Numbered from the stretch's first letter, positions 1 to 8,296 are shown. The stretch: DNA of 60,216 nucleotides from Algoriphagus sp. (GCA_018336015.1 JAGXQZ010000103.1:1-60216); one strand, 5' to 3'. Numbers and translations are program-made. Notes: generated by a model from the sequence alone, not told the origin.

Positions 1-413
1 CCTAAGATTTCAAGCTGTTGCTCTTCACCACCCGGGATAAAATAGCCGATCGAAAAATTGACCACAAACGGGATAGTCAACACCGTAATCATGGAAGAAA
101 AGGCTGTCAAGGTAATCGAAAGCGCGGTATCTCCTTTGGCTAGGTGCGTGATCAGATTGGATGTAGCGCCACCGGGGCAAGCCGCCAAAATCATCAAGCC
201 CACCGCTAACTCGGGAGAAAGCCCGAGGCCATTGGCGATAAAAAAGGCGACTACAGGCAGCAGTACAATCTGATTTAAAAGTCCAAGCAAAACAGCCTTG
301 GGGTAAATCAAGATCCGCTTAAAGTCTGACAAAGTGAGGCTAAGCCCCATCCCGAACATGATCACTGCCAATGCCAGTGGCAGAAATAGCTCGGTAAGAA
401 TGCTGGACTGCAT
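1..413 (-). CDS. Bile acid:sodium symporter (BASS) family transporter, 3' end cut off
   Basis: The reverse strand reads from an ATG at 413 to the window edge with no stop, giving about 137 residues of a strongly hydrophobic protein starting MQSSILTELFLPLA. The sequence has the look of the BASS fold: an early MGLSLTLSDF stretch, several membrane helices, and the polar break CPGGATSNLITHLAKGD, which matches the conserved sodium-site region of bile acid:sodium symporters. Members move organic anions with sodium; the substrate here cannot be told. The upstream gap (414-544) carries a 7-base tandem repeat. The C-terminal half lies outside the window. The family call is firm, the substrate unknown. 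Confidence 0.82.
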   Translation of the reverse strand, partial: MQSSILTELFLPLALAVIMFGMGLSLTLSDFKRILIYPKAVLLGLLNQIVLLPVVAFFIANGLGLSPELAVGLMILAACPGGATSNLITHLAKGDTALSITLTAFSSMITVLTIPFVVNFSIGYFIPGGEEQQLEIL

Positions 414-472
414 GATATTTTGGGTTTGAAGTTTTTTAGGGTGATCAGAATCTAATCCTAGAGATTTGAAAA

Positions 473-524
473 TTGGTTATTGGTTATTGGTCATTGATCA
501 TTGATCATTGGTAATTGGTTATTG
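473..524. repeat. Heptanucleotide tandem repeat, seven copies plus three bases
   Basis: Read in steps of seven from 473, the units are TTGGTTA, TTGGTTA, TTGGTCA, TTGATCA, TTGATCA, TTGGTAA, TTGGTTA and a final TTG. The period is exact, with drift at unit positions 4, 5 and 6. It lies 20 bases past the stop of the DUF819 gene and 60-111 bases upstream of the start of the BASS gene, both on the minus strand. Confidence 0.85.
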
Positions 525-544
525 AATTTCCCTTTCTCTTGCCG

Positions 545-1678
545 CTACAGCAGTCCTGCCACCGCAAACCCAACATACGTTCCAAGCGCATTCCCAAGGC
601 TCCCAACCAGCATACCGGGTAGAAGCAGATCGGGTCGGTTTAAACTTTCGGCTGAGGCAATGGCGGTGGTATTCCCTCCCACATTTGCCTGCGAGGCTAC
701 TGCTATCACATCCCAATCCATCTTCAGCAGCGCCCCCACCCCGAAAATCACCAACCCGTGAATCAGAACCAGTAAACCCACAAACAGCATCAGCGTCCCC
801 GCCAACTCACCGGTCTGTGCCAAGGCCCCAAAATCGCACAGCGTCCCGATCACAGCAAGAAAGATCAAGATCATAAAGAATCCGACCGTATGCTTGCCAT
901 ACAGCTGCTGCACAGAAGGAAACTGGGCGAGAATCAAGGCCAAGGTGGTGAGAAAGATGATTTCAGGCACCTGAGGAAACCAGCCCACCAAGACTTTGCT
1001 CACCGTAATTCCCAAGAAACCCAGCGCTAGCAGCGAAGCCAAGGATGAAATCGATACGTATTCGATACCCTGTGACTTTTCTCCAGTATGTGCAGAAGCA
1101 AGTTTCTTTCGCGGAAATAACTTTTGCAGATACTTTGGCAGGATAAGCGTGGCAATGATCCAAGGAGTACCAATCAGATTATCCACCACCGTGGCAGCAG
1201 CATAGAGATTTCCGCTTTGGTTGACTTCATAATGCAGGGCAATCGCATTGAAATTGATCGAGCCGCCGATGTAAGTCCCGGTGAACATTCCCGCAATGGC
1301 AGGTGCCAACTCCCCAATCTGAACAGCCGGATTCACCAAAACCCAAGAAACTAATACCCCAATTACGGTAGCGAGAGAACCCAACAGAAACATCATCAAA
1401 AGTGGAAATCCTGCCTTTTTTATACTTTTCAAATCTACCTCCAGCATGGTAATGAAAATACCCAAGGGAGCGAGGTATTGAAAAACTCCATCATACACCG
1501 GACTGCCATCCATCGCACTTGGAATTACACCCAAATTCGAAAGCAAGGCGCAAATCAAAATCGCCCAAATGGGCATGCCGACAGTTTTACCCCAAGAAAA
1601 TCGGGTCAACCATGTGGCAAAAAAAACAGCAATACAGAGGGTTCCGGCAATAAAGAGTGGCTCTTGGGTAAATGTCAT
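545..1678 (-). CDS. DUF819 family integral membrane protein
   Basis: A 377-residue, very hydrophobic protein with about ten predicted membrane segments, starting MTFTQEPLFIAGTLC. It resembles the DUF819 (YjcL-like) family: the mid-protein GMFTGTYIGGSINFNAIA stretch and the C-terminal ASQANVGGNTTAIA stretch are glycine/asparagine-rich breaks in membrane helices, typical of a transporter with two inverted repeats. The family's substrate is not known to me. Length is normal. The next gene upstream (DegT aminotransferase) ends 46 bases away on the same strand, so co-transcription is possible but functional linkage is not evident. Confidence 0.8.
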   Translation of the reverse strand: MTFTQEPLFIAGTLCIAVFFATWLTRFSWGKTVGMPIWAILICALLSNLGVIPSAMDGSPVYDGVFQYLAPLGIFITMLEVDLKSIKKAGFPLLMMFLLGSLATVIGVLVSWVLVNPAVQIGELAPAIAGMFTGTYIGGSINFNAIALHYEVNQSGNLYAAATVVDNLIGTPWIIATLILPKYLQKLFPRKKLASAHTGEKSQGIEYVSISSLASLLALGFLGITVSKVLVGWFPQVPEIIFLTTLALILAQFPSVQQLYGKHTVGFFMILIFLAVIGTLCDFGALAQTGELAGTLMLFVGLLVLIHGLVIFGVGALLKMDWDVIAVASQANVGGNTTAIASAESLNRPDLLLPGMLVGSLGNALGTYVGFAVAGLL

Positions 1679-1724
1679 TCAGGAAAATAGAAAAAATTAG
1701 ACAAATCCACCCAAAGTGAAATTC

Positions 1725-2810
1725 TCATCTAAAAAATTTACAAACCGAATCAATCACAAATCCCAACTCCTCCACCTTCAAATACGGATTCAAGGGAAGG
1801 GAAAGCCCATGATTGGTTAGATTTCTTGCACTTTGAAAATCTCCTTTTGTCAAATAGGGCTTCAAATCCGGTACGATGGCAGGGTAATGAATAGCTGTTC
1901 CGATTCCCCTTTCAGCCAAAAACTGTTTCAGTTCATCTCGCCGCTGAGTCTGAATCACAAACAAATGGGCATTGTGATCCTCTCCTACTATATCTTCTGG
2001 CAAAATCAACTCAGAAATACCTCCAAAAGCCTCCAAATAGGTCTTAGCGATTGATTTGCGTATTGCCTGATTTTTCTCAAAATCCTCCAGCATGACATTC
2101 AGAAAAGCTGCCTGCACCGTATCTATGCGACTGTTTCTACCAACTGTCTCATGCTGATCTCGGATAGGCTGACCGTGATTGAGTAGAAGCCTCATTTTTT
2201 TCGCCAATTCACCTTCTTGAGTCAGGCACATCCCCGCTTCTCCGAGTGCTCCGAGATTTTTGGTAGGGTAAAAACTCAAGCAACCGATATCTCCCCAAGT
2301 TCCCGCAGCCTTGGTATGTTGAAAAGAACCAAATGCCTGAGCAGCATCTTCAATCACAAAAAGATGATGAAGCTTGGCTTTTTCCATCAGCAATTTCATT
2401 TCCACCATTTTTCCATAGAGATGGACCGGAATCACCGCTTTGGTTTTTGGTGTCACTGCCTTTTCCCAATCTGATCTCAGTAAACCTTGCGGATCTGTAT
2501 CCCAAAAAATTGGTTTCGCCCCAACTAACACCACCGCCTCTGCAGTGCTGACCCAGGTCATAGCCGGGACGATCACCTCATCTCCAATACCGATACCCAA
2601 AGCACGCAAAGCCAACTCCAACGCATCGGTTCCATTCGCACATGGGATGGAATGCTTCGATTTCAGGATGTCGGAAACGGATTGTTCCAAGGCCTGAACT
2701 TCCTTTCCCCCTGAAAAAATTCCTGCCTCCAACACTTCTGAGAACCGTGATTTTAGCCTTGATTTTAGGCTTTCTTCCATTCGGCTTAGATCAAGAAATG
2801 GTATGTTCAT
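1725..2810 (-). CDS. DegT/DnrJ/EryC1/StrS-family PLP-dependent sugar aminotransferase
   Basis: About 361 residues. It transfers an amino group, usually from glutamate, to a keto-sugar nucleotide using pyridoxal phosphate. Visible family marks are NIPFLDL at the N-terminus, NGTDAL near residue 60, the ED-AAQAFG segment (cofactor-binding Asp near 155), and SFYPTKNLGALGEAG, whose Lys near 184 forms the Schiff base. I chose the ATG at 2810 because family members begin directly before the (N)IPFLDL motif; another ATG lies in frame at 2825. The start overlaps the end of the upstream glycosyltransferase by 20 bases, so the two are probably translated together and act on a surface polysaccharide. The exact sugar is unknown; an FdtB-like 3-amino-sugar role is possible given a WxcM-like ketoisomerase at 43107-43547. 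Confidence 0.88.
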   Translation of the reverse strand: MNIPFLDLSRMEESLKSRLKSRFSEVLEAGIFSGGKEVQALEQSVSDILKSKHSIPCANGTDALELALRALGIGIGDEVIVPAMTWVSTAEAVVLVGAKPIFWDTDPQGLLRSDWEKAVTPKTKAVIPVHLYGKMVEMKLLMEKAKLHHLFVIEDAAQAFGSFQHTKAAGTWGDIGCLSFYPTKNLGALGEAGMCLTQEGELAKKMRLLLNHGQPIRDQHETVGRNSRIDTVQAAFLNVMLEDFEKNQAIRKSIAKTYLEAFGGISELILPEDIVGEDHNAHLFVIQTQRRDELKQFLAERGIGTAIHYPAIVPDLKPYLTKGDFQSARNLTNHGLSLPLNPYLKVEELGFVIDSVCKFFR

Positions 2811-4080
2811 CGAGGATTTTGGCAAGTTGGTGACTGAGGTATTGACGGGAGTATTTTTCTAGATCTTTTGGATCAACCTTTTTCGCAGAAGAATCCATCA
2901 AGGCCCTCAGCTGCCCTCTTATGGTTAACGCATCTGTATGAGCGATCACCTCCCCGGCACCGGCATCTTTTAGGATTCTGGCAGAGTCTCCTTTGGGATC
3001 ACCCAAAGCCAGAACAGGCACTTCGGTTGCCAGATATTCAAACAGTTTCCCGGGAATATTCCCCTGGGCATTTTTAGTATCTGTCAGGATCAAGACCAAC
3101 ACATCAGCTTTGGCATAAAATCCAAAAACCTCACCATGCGAAACATACCCGGCAAAATGAATCCGCTCACTTAGCCAAGGGTCTTGCTTGACATATGCCT
3201 GAACCTGTTCGCTGACTTTGCCCACAAAAGTCCATTTCACTTCTTCTACTCCACCTTCAAACTCGGCCTTCAATGCCTCCATCAAAGGAATTGGGTTTCG
3301 GATAGCATCGATTATTCCTGAGTAGACTAAATGGAGCTTTCCAGCTTCTTTTTCTCTTGGAGAAAAGCCAAGAGGGATATCACCGGGATCGTAACCATTG
3401 GTTAGCAGGTTAATTTTTCGACGGGCAAGCTTCTCCAAATCCCCTTGAAAAGTCGGAGAAATGGTCAACACTACATTGGCTTCTTTCAGTACAGTCTGCT
3501 CTAACTGCTGATGTTTTTTTCGGATAAAGGAAGTCATCGGAAGCGTGTCCAAAAACTCCCATTGCGACCAAGGATCCCGGAAATCAGCGATCCAGGGCAA
3601 TCCGGTCTTACGCTTCAGTTCTCGCCCGATCAAATGCATGCTATGCGGTGGGCCCGTGGTAATAACGGCTTGAAACTGCCCACTCTGCACCAAATCTGTC
3701 AAAAATTTCACGGAAGGTTTCACCCAGAATACTCTGGGATCTGGGACCAATAAATTGGCTCTTGCCCAGATTGCTGCTTTCTCCAAGAACCCCTTTTCTT
3801 TTTGCTCCAAAAGACGTCCGGGATGAGTTTTGGTTTTCCCTTTCACTTTGGAAAAAAGTTGGTACGGCTCCCAAATCGGGAATTTGATTACCTCCAGCTG
3901 CTTGGGCACCTCTTTCTCCAGACTTTCATCCCTGAGGTCAAAGTCCGGATTTTCGGGGGTAAATATCACCGGTTCCCAACCTGCGTTGGGCAAATACTTG
4001 GCAAACTTCAACCAACGCTGCACTCCGGAGCCACCGCTTGGAGGCCAGTAGTAAGTAATGATAAGTACGCGTCGGGTCAT
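2791..4080 (-). CDS. Glycosyltransferase, GT4-like, GT-B fold
   Basis: A 429-residue cytoplasmic or membrane-associated enzyme. The N-terminus MTRRVLIITYYWPPSGGSG is the classic start of glycan-chain GT4-type enzymes, with the PPSGGSGVQR loop of the acceptor side. The C-terminal half has the donor-site pattern: LVYSGII near residue 270, WTFVGKV, HFAGYVSHGEVFGFYAKADVLVL, and GNIPGKLFEYLATEVPVLALGD, in which FEYLA with a preceding Lys is the nucleotide-sugar binding segment. The reading frame stays open upstream to 4158, but that extra stretch lies in a palindromic repeat and lacks family sequence, so the ATG at 4080 is preferred. It overlaps the downstream aminotransferase. Donor and acceptor are unknown. 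Confidence 0.87.
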   Translation of the reverse strand: MTRRVLIITYYWPPSGGSGVQRWLKFAKYLPNAGWEPVIFTPENPDFDLRDESLEKEVPKQLEVIKFPIWEPYQLFSKVKGKTKTHPGRLLEQKEKGFLEKAAIWARANLLVPDPRVFWVKPSVKFLTDLVQSGQFQAVITTGPPHSMHLIGRELKRKTGLPWIADFRDPWSQWEFLDTLPMTSFIRKKHQQLEQTVLKEANVVLTISPTFQGDLEKLARRKINLLTNGYDPGDIPLGFSPREKEAGKLHLVYSGIIDAIRNPIPLMEALKAEFEGGVEEVKWTFVGKVSEQVQAYVKQDPWLSERIHFAGYVSHGEVFGFYAKADVLVLILTDTKNAQGNIPGKLFEYLATEVPVLALGDPKGDSARILKDAGAGEVIAHTDALTIRGQLRALMDSSAKKVDPKDLEKYSRQYLSHQLAKILDEHTIS

Positions 4081-4121
4081 TTGCTGAGTTGAAATTAGGT
4101 TAAGCCTAACAAAGTAAATCA

Positions 4122-4152
4122 AACCCTTGAGGTTTTGAAAACCACAAGGGTT
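4122..4152. repeat. Palindrome A, REP-like inverted repeat
   Basis: The sequence can fold on itself almost completely: outer arms AACCCTTG and CAAGGGTT, inner arms GGTTTT and AAAACC around a central G, with one A-A mismatch on each side between them. It lies just upstream of the GT4-like gene start at 4080 and shares its core (GAGGTTTT, then AAACC) with palindrome B at 4235-4269. Confidence 0.75.
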
Positions 4153-4192
4153 ACCCAAAAAAGAAAGGGGAAAGTTTTCTCTCCCCTATTTC

Positions 4193-4227
4193 TTCATTAT
4201 TCATTATTCGACGTTCGGTATTCGACC
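4193..4227. repeat. Second heptanucleotide tandem array, five copies
   Basis: Steps of seven from 4193 read TTCATTA, TTCATTA, TTCGACG, TTCGGTA, TTCGACC. This has the same unit length and leading TT as the array at 473-524 but a different core. It sits between palindromes A and B, so the gap 4081-4267 is almost entirely repeat material. Confidence 0.75.
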
Positions 4228-4234
4228 TTATTCA

Positions 4235-4269
4235 AAAACCTTCGAGGTTTTAGAAACCTCAAAGGTTTT
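4235..4269. repeat. Palindrome B, REP-like inverted repeat overlapping the icd stop
   Basis: The arms AAAACCTT and AAGGTTTT enclose a second pair (GAGGTTT and AAACCTC) around a TAG centre, with a C-A mismatch between the two arm pairs. Its last bases overlap the stop codon of isocitrate dehydrogenase (TAA on the minus strand at 4270-4268), so the hairpin would form at the mRNA 3' end of icd and could act as a weak terminator or stabiliser. Confidence 0.72.
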
Positions 4270-5722
4270 ATTCGCCTTGCGCCAAAGAGTAACCTCTCAC
4301 TCCATCGAAAGTGTACAGGTGCTCTGTCTTGATAAAGTCGAAGCCCAACTTTTCGATTTGCTGTAGCAAGTCCAACACTTGGGCGTGAGTCACCACACTG
4401 GCATCGTCGGTCTTGAATCGGCATCTCCAGTGGTCGGTGCAGAAAGTTTCCTTCATTCCTTCAGGGAAAACTTTCACCCCTCTGTTCGTGATCAAGTGCA
4501 GCTGAAGTCCGTTGGCATTGGCCTGACGAAGCTTCTCTCCAATGACATTTGGATCTCTTCCATCCTGATCCCAATCTATAAATACATCCACACCAGTCAA
4601 TTCCTTTTTTGCTTTTGCCTTGGGTCTGAGTTTGGTGTCCATCGGCTTGATTTCCCCTTTTTCAAACTCAGCAGGAGCCATCGAAGTTGGCAATTGTCCC
4701 AAGCGCTCAATTACCGCCTGAGCAAACTCTTGAGTACCTACTTTTTTGGAAGAAAGTCCTTCCTGAAAGATGTCTCCGGTGTGGATTCCGTCTTCCAGAG
4801 TCTTCATCCAGGCATTGGAGATTTTCTCAGCGACTTCCGGCTGCCCAATATGGACGAGCATCATGATCGCTCCATTGAGCAAACCCGATGGATTGGCAAT
4901 GTCCATACCTGCAATGTCAGGAGCAGAACCGTGGATTGCCTCAAACATGGCCACTTCCTCACCCACGTTGGCAGAGCCACCAAGACCAACCGAACCGGTT
5001 ACCTGTGCTGCGACGTCAGAAATGATATCGCCGTACAAGTTGAGGGTAACGATCACATCAAAAATCTCTGGACGGTCTGCAATCAGAGCAGTTCCGATAT
5101 CTATAATCTTGTGGTCAGTTTGGATCTCAGGATACTCTTTTGCGATTTCATCAAAAGTTTTGTGGAATAGACCATCGGCCAACTTCATGATGTTGTCCTT
5201 GGTCATGCAGGTTACCTTTTTACGGCCGTACTTTTTAGCATATTCAAAAGCATAGCGGATAATTTTCTCGGAACCTGGCTGAGAAATCACTTTCAGACAC
5301 TGATAGACTTCATTGGTCTGACGGTGCTCGATGCCAGCGTATAGATCCTCCTCATTTTCTCGAATGATGACCAGGTCAGTCTTCGGGAAATAGGTCTTAA
5401 TGAAAGGAGAATAAGCTTTGCAAGGTCTCACGTTGGCATAGAGACCAAATGACTTTCGGGTAGTTACATTGAGCGACTTGAAACCACCGCCCTGAGGCGT
5501 GGTGATGGGAGACTTTAAAAAAACTTTCGTCTCTCTCAAGGAATCAAATGACTTCGGCTCCATCCCTGAGCTGATTCCTTTGAGGTACACTTGCTCCCCA
5601 ATTTCAATTACATCGTACTCCAATTGTGCTCCGGCAGCTTCCAAGATTGCCAGGGTTGCTTTCATGATTTCTGGGCCGATTCCATCGCCATAGGCCACGG
5701 TAATTTTTCTTTTGGAGGACAT
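4268..5722 (-). CDS. icd: NADP-dependent isocitrate dehydrogenase, Thermus/Rickettsia-type with C-terminal extension
   Basis: 484 residues. It oxidises isocitrate to 2-oxoglutarate in the TCA cycle. The core shows YGDGIGPEIM at 11-20, RENEEDLYAGIE at 121-132, Lys175 in TKDN, the metal aspartates Asp231 and Asp235 in NLYGDIISD, and HGSAPDIAG at 264-272. After about residue 345 comes an extra domain of about 140 residues (TGVDVFIDWDQDGRDP onward) that ordinary isocitrate dehydrogenases lack; such a tail is known in the Thermus thermophilus enzyme and relatives. The cofactor (NADP) is inferred from family. The gene stands alone, with a promoter-like TACTTTTG upstream and a palindrome at its stop. 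Confidence 0.93.
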   Translation of the reverse strand: MSSKRKITVAYGDGIGPEIMKATLAILEAAGAQLEYDVIEIGEQVYLKGISSGMEPKSFDSLRETKVFLKSPITTPQGGGFKSLNVTTRKSFGLYANVRPCKAYSPFIKTYFPKTDLVIIRENEEDLYAGIEHRQTNEVYQCLKVISQPGSEKIIRYAFEYAKKYGRKKVTCMTKDNIMKLADGLFHKTFDEIAKEYPEIQTDHKIIDIGTALIADRPEIFDVIVTLNLYGDIISDVAAQVTGSVGLGGSANVGEEVAMFEAIHGSAPDIAGMDIANPSGLLNGAIMMLVHIGQPEVAEKISNAWMKTLEDGIHTGDIFQEGLSSKKVGTQEFAQAVIERLGQLPTSMAPAEFEKGEIKPMDTKLRPKAKAKKELTGVDVFIDWDQDGRDPNVIGEKLRQANANGLQLHLITNRGVKVFPEGMKETFCTDHWRCRFKTDDASVVTHAQVLDLLQQIEKLGFDFIKTEHLYTFDGVRGYSLAQGE

Positions 5723-5755
5723 ATAGTAGTTGTTTTAGTTTGAAATTTGCTGCCG

Positions 5756-5763
5756 CAAAAGTA
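5756..5763 (-). promoter_or_regulatory. Probable -7 box of the icd promoter
   Basis: The minus strand reads TACTTTTG, an exact match to the Bacteroidota -7 consensus TANNTTTG, 33 bases ahead of the icd ATG. I do not see a good -33 TTTG at the right spacing, so confidence is moderate. Confidence 0.42.
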
Positions 5764-5879
5764 ATCAAAAATGCCTGAAGGGCTTGGACTTTCATACTAA
5801 AATTGCCTAATGGAAAAGATTAAAAATCTTGTGAAACAGCTCAGAACTAGGCCTTTTTGATTTTTCGCAAAAAGACAAA

Positions 5880-5910
5880 TTTGGCATTGTAGCCCACTGA
5901 CTTATATTTG
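5880..5910 (+). promoter_or_regulatory. Bacteroidota-type promoter for the enoyl-CoA hydratase gene
   Basis: TTTG at 5880-5883 is followed after 19 bases by TATATTTG at 5903-5910, matching both the -33 and -7 consensus at proper spacing. The expected transcript start is near 5917, giving a leader of about 15 bases before the ATG at 5932. Confidence 0.7.
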
Positions 5911-5931
5911 CTTTCCCCTTACTTCAAGATT

Positions 5932-6714
5932 ATGTCTCAATTTGTCAACATCCTCACAGAAGAAAAAAACGGAGTTCTATACCTGACCGTCAATCGGGAG
6001 GATAAAATGAATGCCTTGAATTTCGGTACCCTGGAAGAACTGAAAATGATCTTCGAACAGGTAATTGACGACAAATCGTTGAAGGCGGTCATTTTAACCG
6101 GTGCAGGTGAAAAAGCTTTTGTAGCCGGTGCTGACATCAGCGAAATTGCTACACTGAATGAAGTAAACGCGCGAAAATTTGCAGAGAACGGACAGGAGAT
6201 TTTTGCCATGATTGAAAACTGCCACAAGCCGGTCATCGCTGTGACCAATGGTTATACTCTAGGTGGAGGCTGCGAACTGGCCATGGCCTGCCACATGCGG
6301 ATAGCTACTGCCAATGCGAAATTCGGTCAGCCTGAAGTTAATCTAGGCATCATTCCCGGATATGGAGGTACCCAACGGCTCACGCACCTGATCGGACGAG
6401 GGAAAGCCAACGAGCTGATGATGACCGGAGACATGATCGGAGCAGATGAAGCCAAAAGTCTTGGGTTGGTCAATTATGTCCTTCCTACCAAAGAGGAAGC
6501 AATTGCAAAGGCTGAGGAAATCCTCACCAAAATCATGAGCAAAGCACCACTAGCCATTGGCATGATTGTGGACTGTGTAAATGCCGCATTTGCCGAAGAA
6601 AACGGTTACCAAACCGAAGCTAATTCTTTTGCCCGCTGTGTGAAGTCGGGAGACTACAAGGAAGGAACGACTGCATTTCTGGAAAAAAGAAAGCCGGTTT
6701 TCAGAGGAGAATAA
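5932..6714 (+). CDS. Enoyl-CoA hydratase/isomerase (crotonase) family
   Basis: 260 residues, the usual length. It adds water to the double bond of enoyl-CoA in fatty acid or amino acid breakdown. AGADIS (66-70) and GGGCELA (111-117) form the oxyanion hole, and the two catalytic glutamates are present at about Glu115 and Glu135 (in FGQPEVNLGIIPG), which argues for true hydratase activity. The start is the ATG at 5932; an earlier ATG at 5908 falls inside the promoter. A flippase gene starts 15 bases downstream on the same strand. Specific acyl-CoA preference (for example crotonyl-CoA) is not visible. Confidence 0.92.
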   Translation: MSQFVNILTEEKNGVLYLTVNREDKMNALNFGTLEELKMIFEQVIDDKSLKAVILTGAGEKAFVAGADISEIATLNEVNARKFAENGQEIFAMIENCHKPVIAVTNGYTLGGGCELAMACHMRIATANAKFGQPEVNLGIIPGYGGTQRLTHLIGRGKANELMMTGDMIGADEAKSLGLVNYVLPTKEEAIAKAEEILTKIMSKAPLAIGMIVDCVNAAFAEENGYQTEANSFARCVKSGDYKEGTTAFLEKRKPVFRGE

Positions 6715-6729
6715 GTCACTCCCTATTCG

Positions 6730-8238
6730 ATGAGCCAACTGAAAAAACTTGCCGGACAGACGGCCATCTACGGACTGAGCAGCATCCTCGGCCGGTCCAT
6801 CAATTTTTTACTGATCATTGTCTACACAGCCTACCTAGACAAGGCAGCTCTTGGGGCGTTTACCGGAATCTATGCCCTGATTGGCTTCCTCAACATTGTT
6901 TTCACCTATGGGATGGAAACTGCCTTTTTCCGATTTTCCACAGGGAAAAATCTTGACCCGGCGAAAGTATATCAAAGTTCCCAATCGCTTCTCATCACTT
7001 CCTCGCTGATCCTTGGGTCAGGTATGTACCTGTTGGCTCCATGGCTTTCTGAAGTCATGAATTATCCCGACCAAGCTTATCTCTTCCGCTGGACAGCTCT
7101 GATTCTTTCATTTGACGCGATATTGGCCATTCCTTTTGCAAAACTGCGCCTGGAAAATCGTGCTATTGCTTTTGCCGGCGCCAAGCTGATCAACATCCTT
7201 TTAAATGTCCTTTTCAATTTACTTCTGATTATTTGGATTCCGGGCTGGATTGAATCAGGCAATCTAGAGCAGGGATTTTTGGGATTTCAGCAGGATTGGG
7301 GAGTAGAATACATCCTGCTTTCCAATCTCTTGGCCAATGGTTTGATCATCCCATTTGTCTGGTGGAGAGCCGGATTATTCAGATTCACACTTGAAAAAGA
7401 GATTATCAAACCCATGTGGAAGTATTCCCTTCCACTCCTATTTATGGGACTCGCCGGGGTGACTAATGAACTGGTTTCCCGATTACTCTTTGAGTATATA
7501 TTACCGGTCAATTACTTCCCCGGAATGACTTCCCGTGAAGCCGCAGGTATTTTCGGCGCTAATTTCAAATTGGCCATTCTGATGAATCTAGTCATTCAGG
7601 CATTCAAATACGCAGCAGAACCCTTCTTTTTCCGCCAATCTACCGACAAAAACTCACCTCAGCTGTACGCCAAAGTGATGCATGCCTTTATCTTATTTTG
7701 TTCCCTTCTGATGATCGCTATCTCGGTCAATCTATTTTGGATCGGACCGCTTTTTCTGAAAGGAGCTGCCTATGCCACCGGATTTTACATTGTGCCAGTT
7801 TTGTTGATGGGCTACTTGCTTCTTGGGGTGTATTTCAATCTTTCCATCTGGTTTAAGGTTACAGATAAGACCAGCTACAGCTTTTGGATCACTTTCATTG
7901 GAGCCTTGGTCAGCGTGGCAATTATCGTAGGATTGGTGCCAGTTTGGGGATTTATGGGAGGAGCTTTGAGTACCTTAGGCTGCTATTTGGTGATGACAGT
8001 GATATGCTTTGGATATGGTCAAAAGTTTTACCCCATACCCTATCAGACCGGGAAGGCAATCCTCTACTTGGTTTTGGCTTTTGCCTTGAGTTATGGAGGA
8101 TTTTACCTAGATCTACAGTCTCAGGTGATGAATTTTTTCGCAAAAAATACAGCCGTATTGATCTTCCTTGGCCTAGTGATTTTGCTGGAAAAAGATCAAT
8201 TGAACTCGCTATTTTCCCTCAAAAAAAAGAAAGCCTAA
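6730..8238 (+). CDS. Oligosaccharide/lipopolysaccharide flippase (Wzx-like, MATE/MOP superfamily)
   Basis: 502 residues with about 12-14 predicted membrane helices. The N-terminus SQLKKLAGQTAIYGLSSILGR is typical of polysaccharide flippases, and the next helices (ALGAFTGIYALIGFLNIVFTYGMETAFFRF) fit the MOP fold. Such proteins move lipid-linked sugars across the inner membrane. Relatives are common in Cytophagales next to metabolic genes and outside O-antigen clusters, so the transported lipid (O-unit, or another lipid-linked intermediate) cannot be named. It ends in a lysine-rich cytoplasmic tail. Confidence 0.88.
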   Translation: MSQLKKLAGQTAIYGLSSILGRSINFLLIIVYTAYLDKAALGAFTGIYALIGFLNIVFTYGMETAFFRFSTGKNLDPAKVYQSSQSLLITSSLILGSGMYLLAPWLSEVMNYPDQAYLFRWTALILSFDAILAIPFAKLRLENRAIAFAGAKLINILLNVLFNLLLIIWIPGWIESGNLEQGFLGFQQDWGVEYILLSNLLANGLIIPFVWWRAGLFRFTLEKEIIKPMWKYSLPLLFMGLAGVTNELVSRLLFEYILPVNYFPGMTSREAAGIFGANFKLAILMNLVIQAFKYAAEPFFFRQSTDKNSPQLYAKVMHAFILFCSLLMIAISVNLFWIGPLFLKGAAYATGFYIVPVLLMGYLLLGVYFNLSIWFKVTDKTSYSFWITFIGALVSVAIIVGLVPVWGFMGGALSTLGCYLVMTVICFGYGQKFYPIPYQTGKAILYLVLAFALSYGGFYLDLQSQVMNFFAKNTAVLIFLGLVILLEKDQLNSLFSLKKKKA

Positions 8239-8296
8239 ACTTCCACCTAAGGCTCCCGTATTCGGGATTAGTTCGGCCTTTTTAAACAAAAGGCAT

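Noticed and set aside
4122..4269. Possible CRISPR array or small RNA gene from the repeated palindromes
   Set aside because: There are only two palindromes, unequal in sequence and separated by a heptamer array, with no regular spacers and no cas gene.
4379..5170. A 263-codon open frame on the plus strand opposite isocitrate dehydrogenase
   Set aside because: It lies wholly inside a gene with strong family conservation on the other strand, has no recognisable domain and an odd composition; it is a by-product of codon bias.
4770..5255. A 161-codon open frame, also opposite isocitrate dehydrogenase
   Set aside because: Same region and reasoning; it overlaps the previous antisense frame in another phase, and both cannot be genes.
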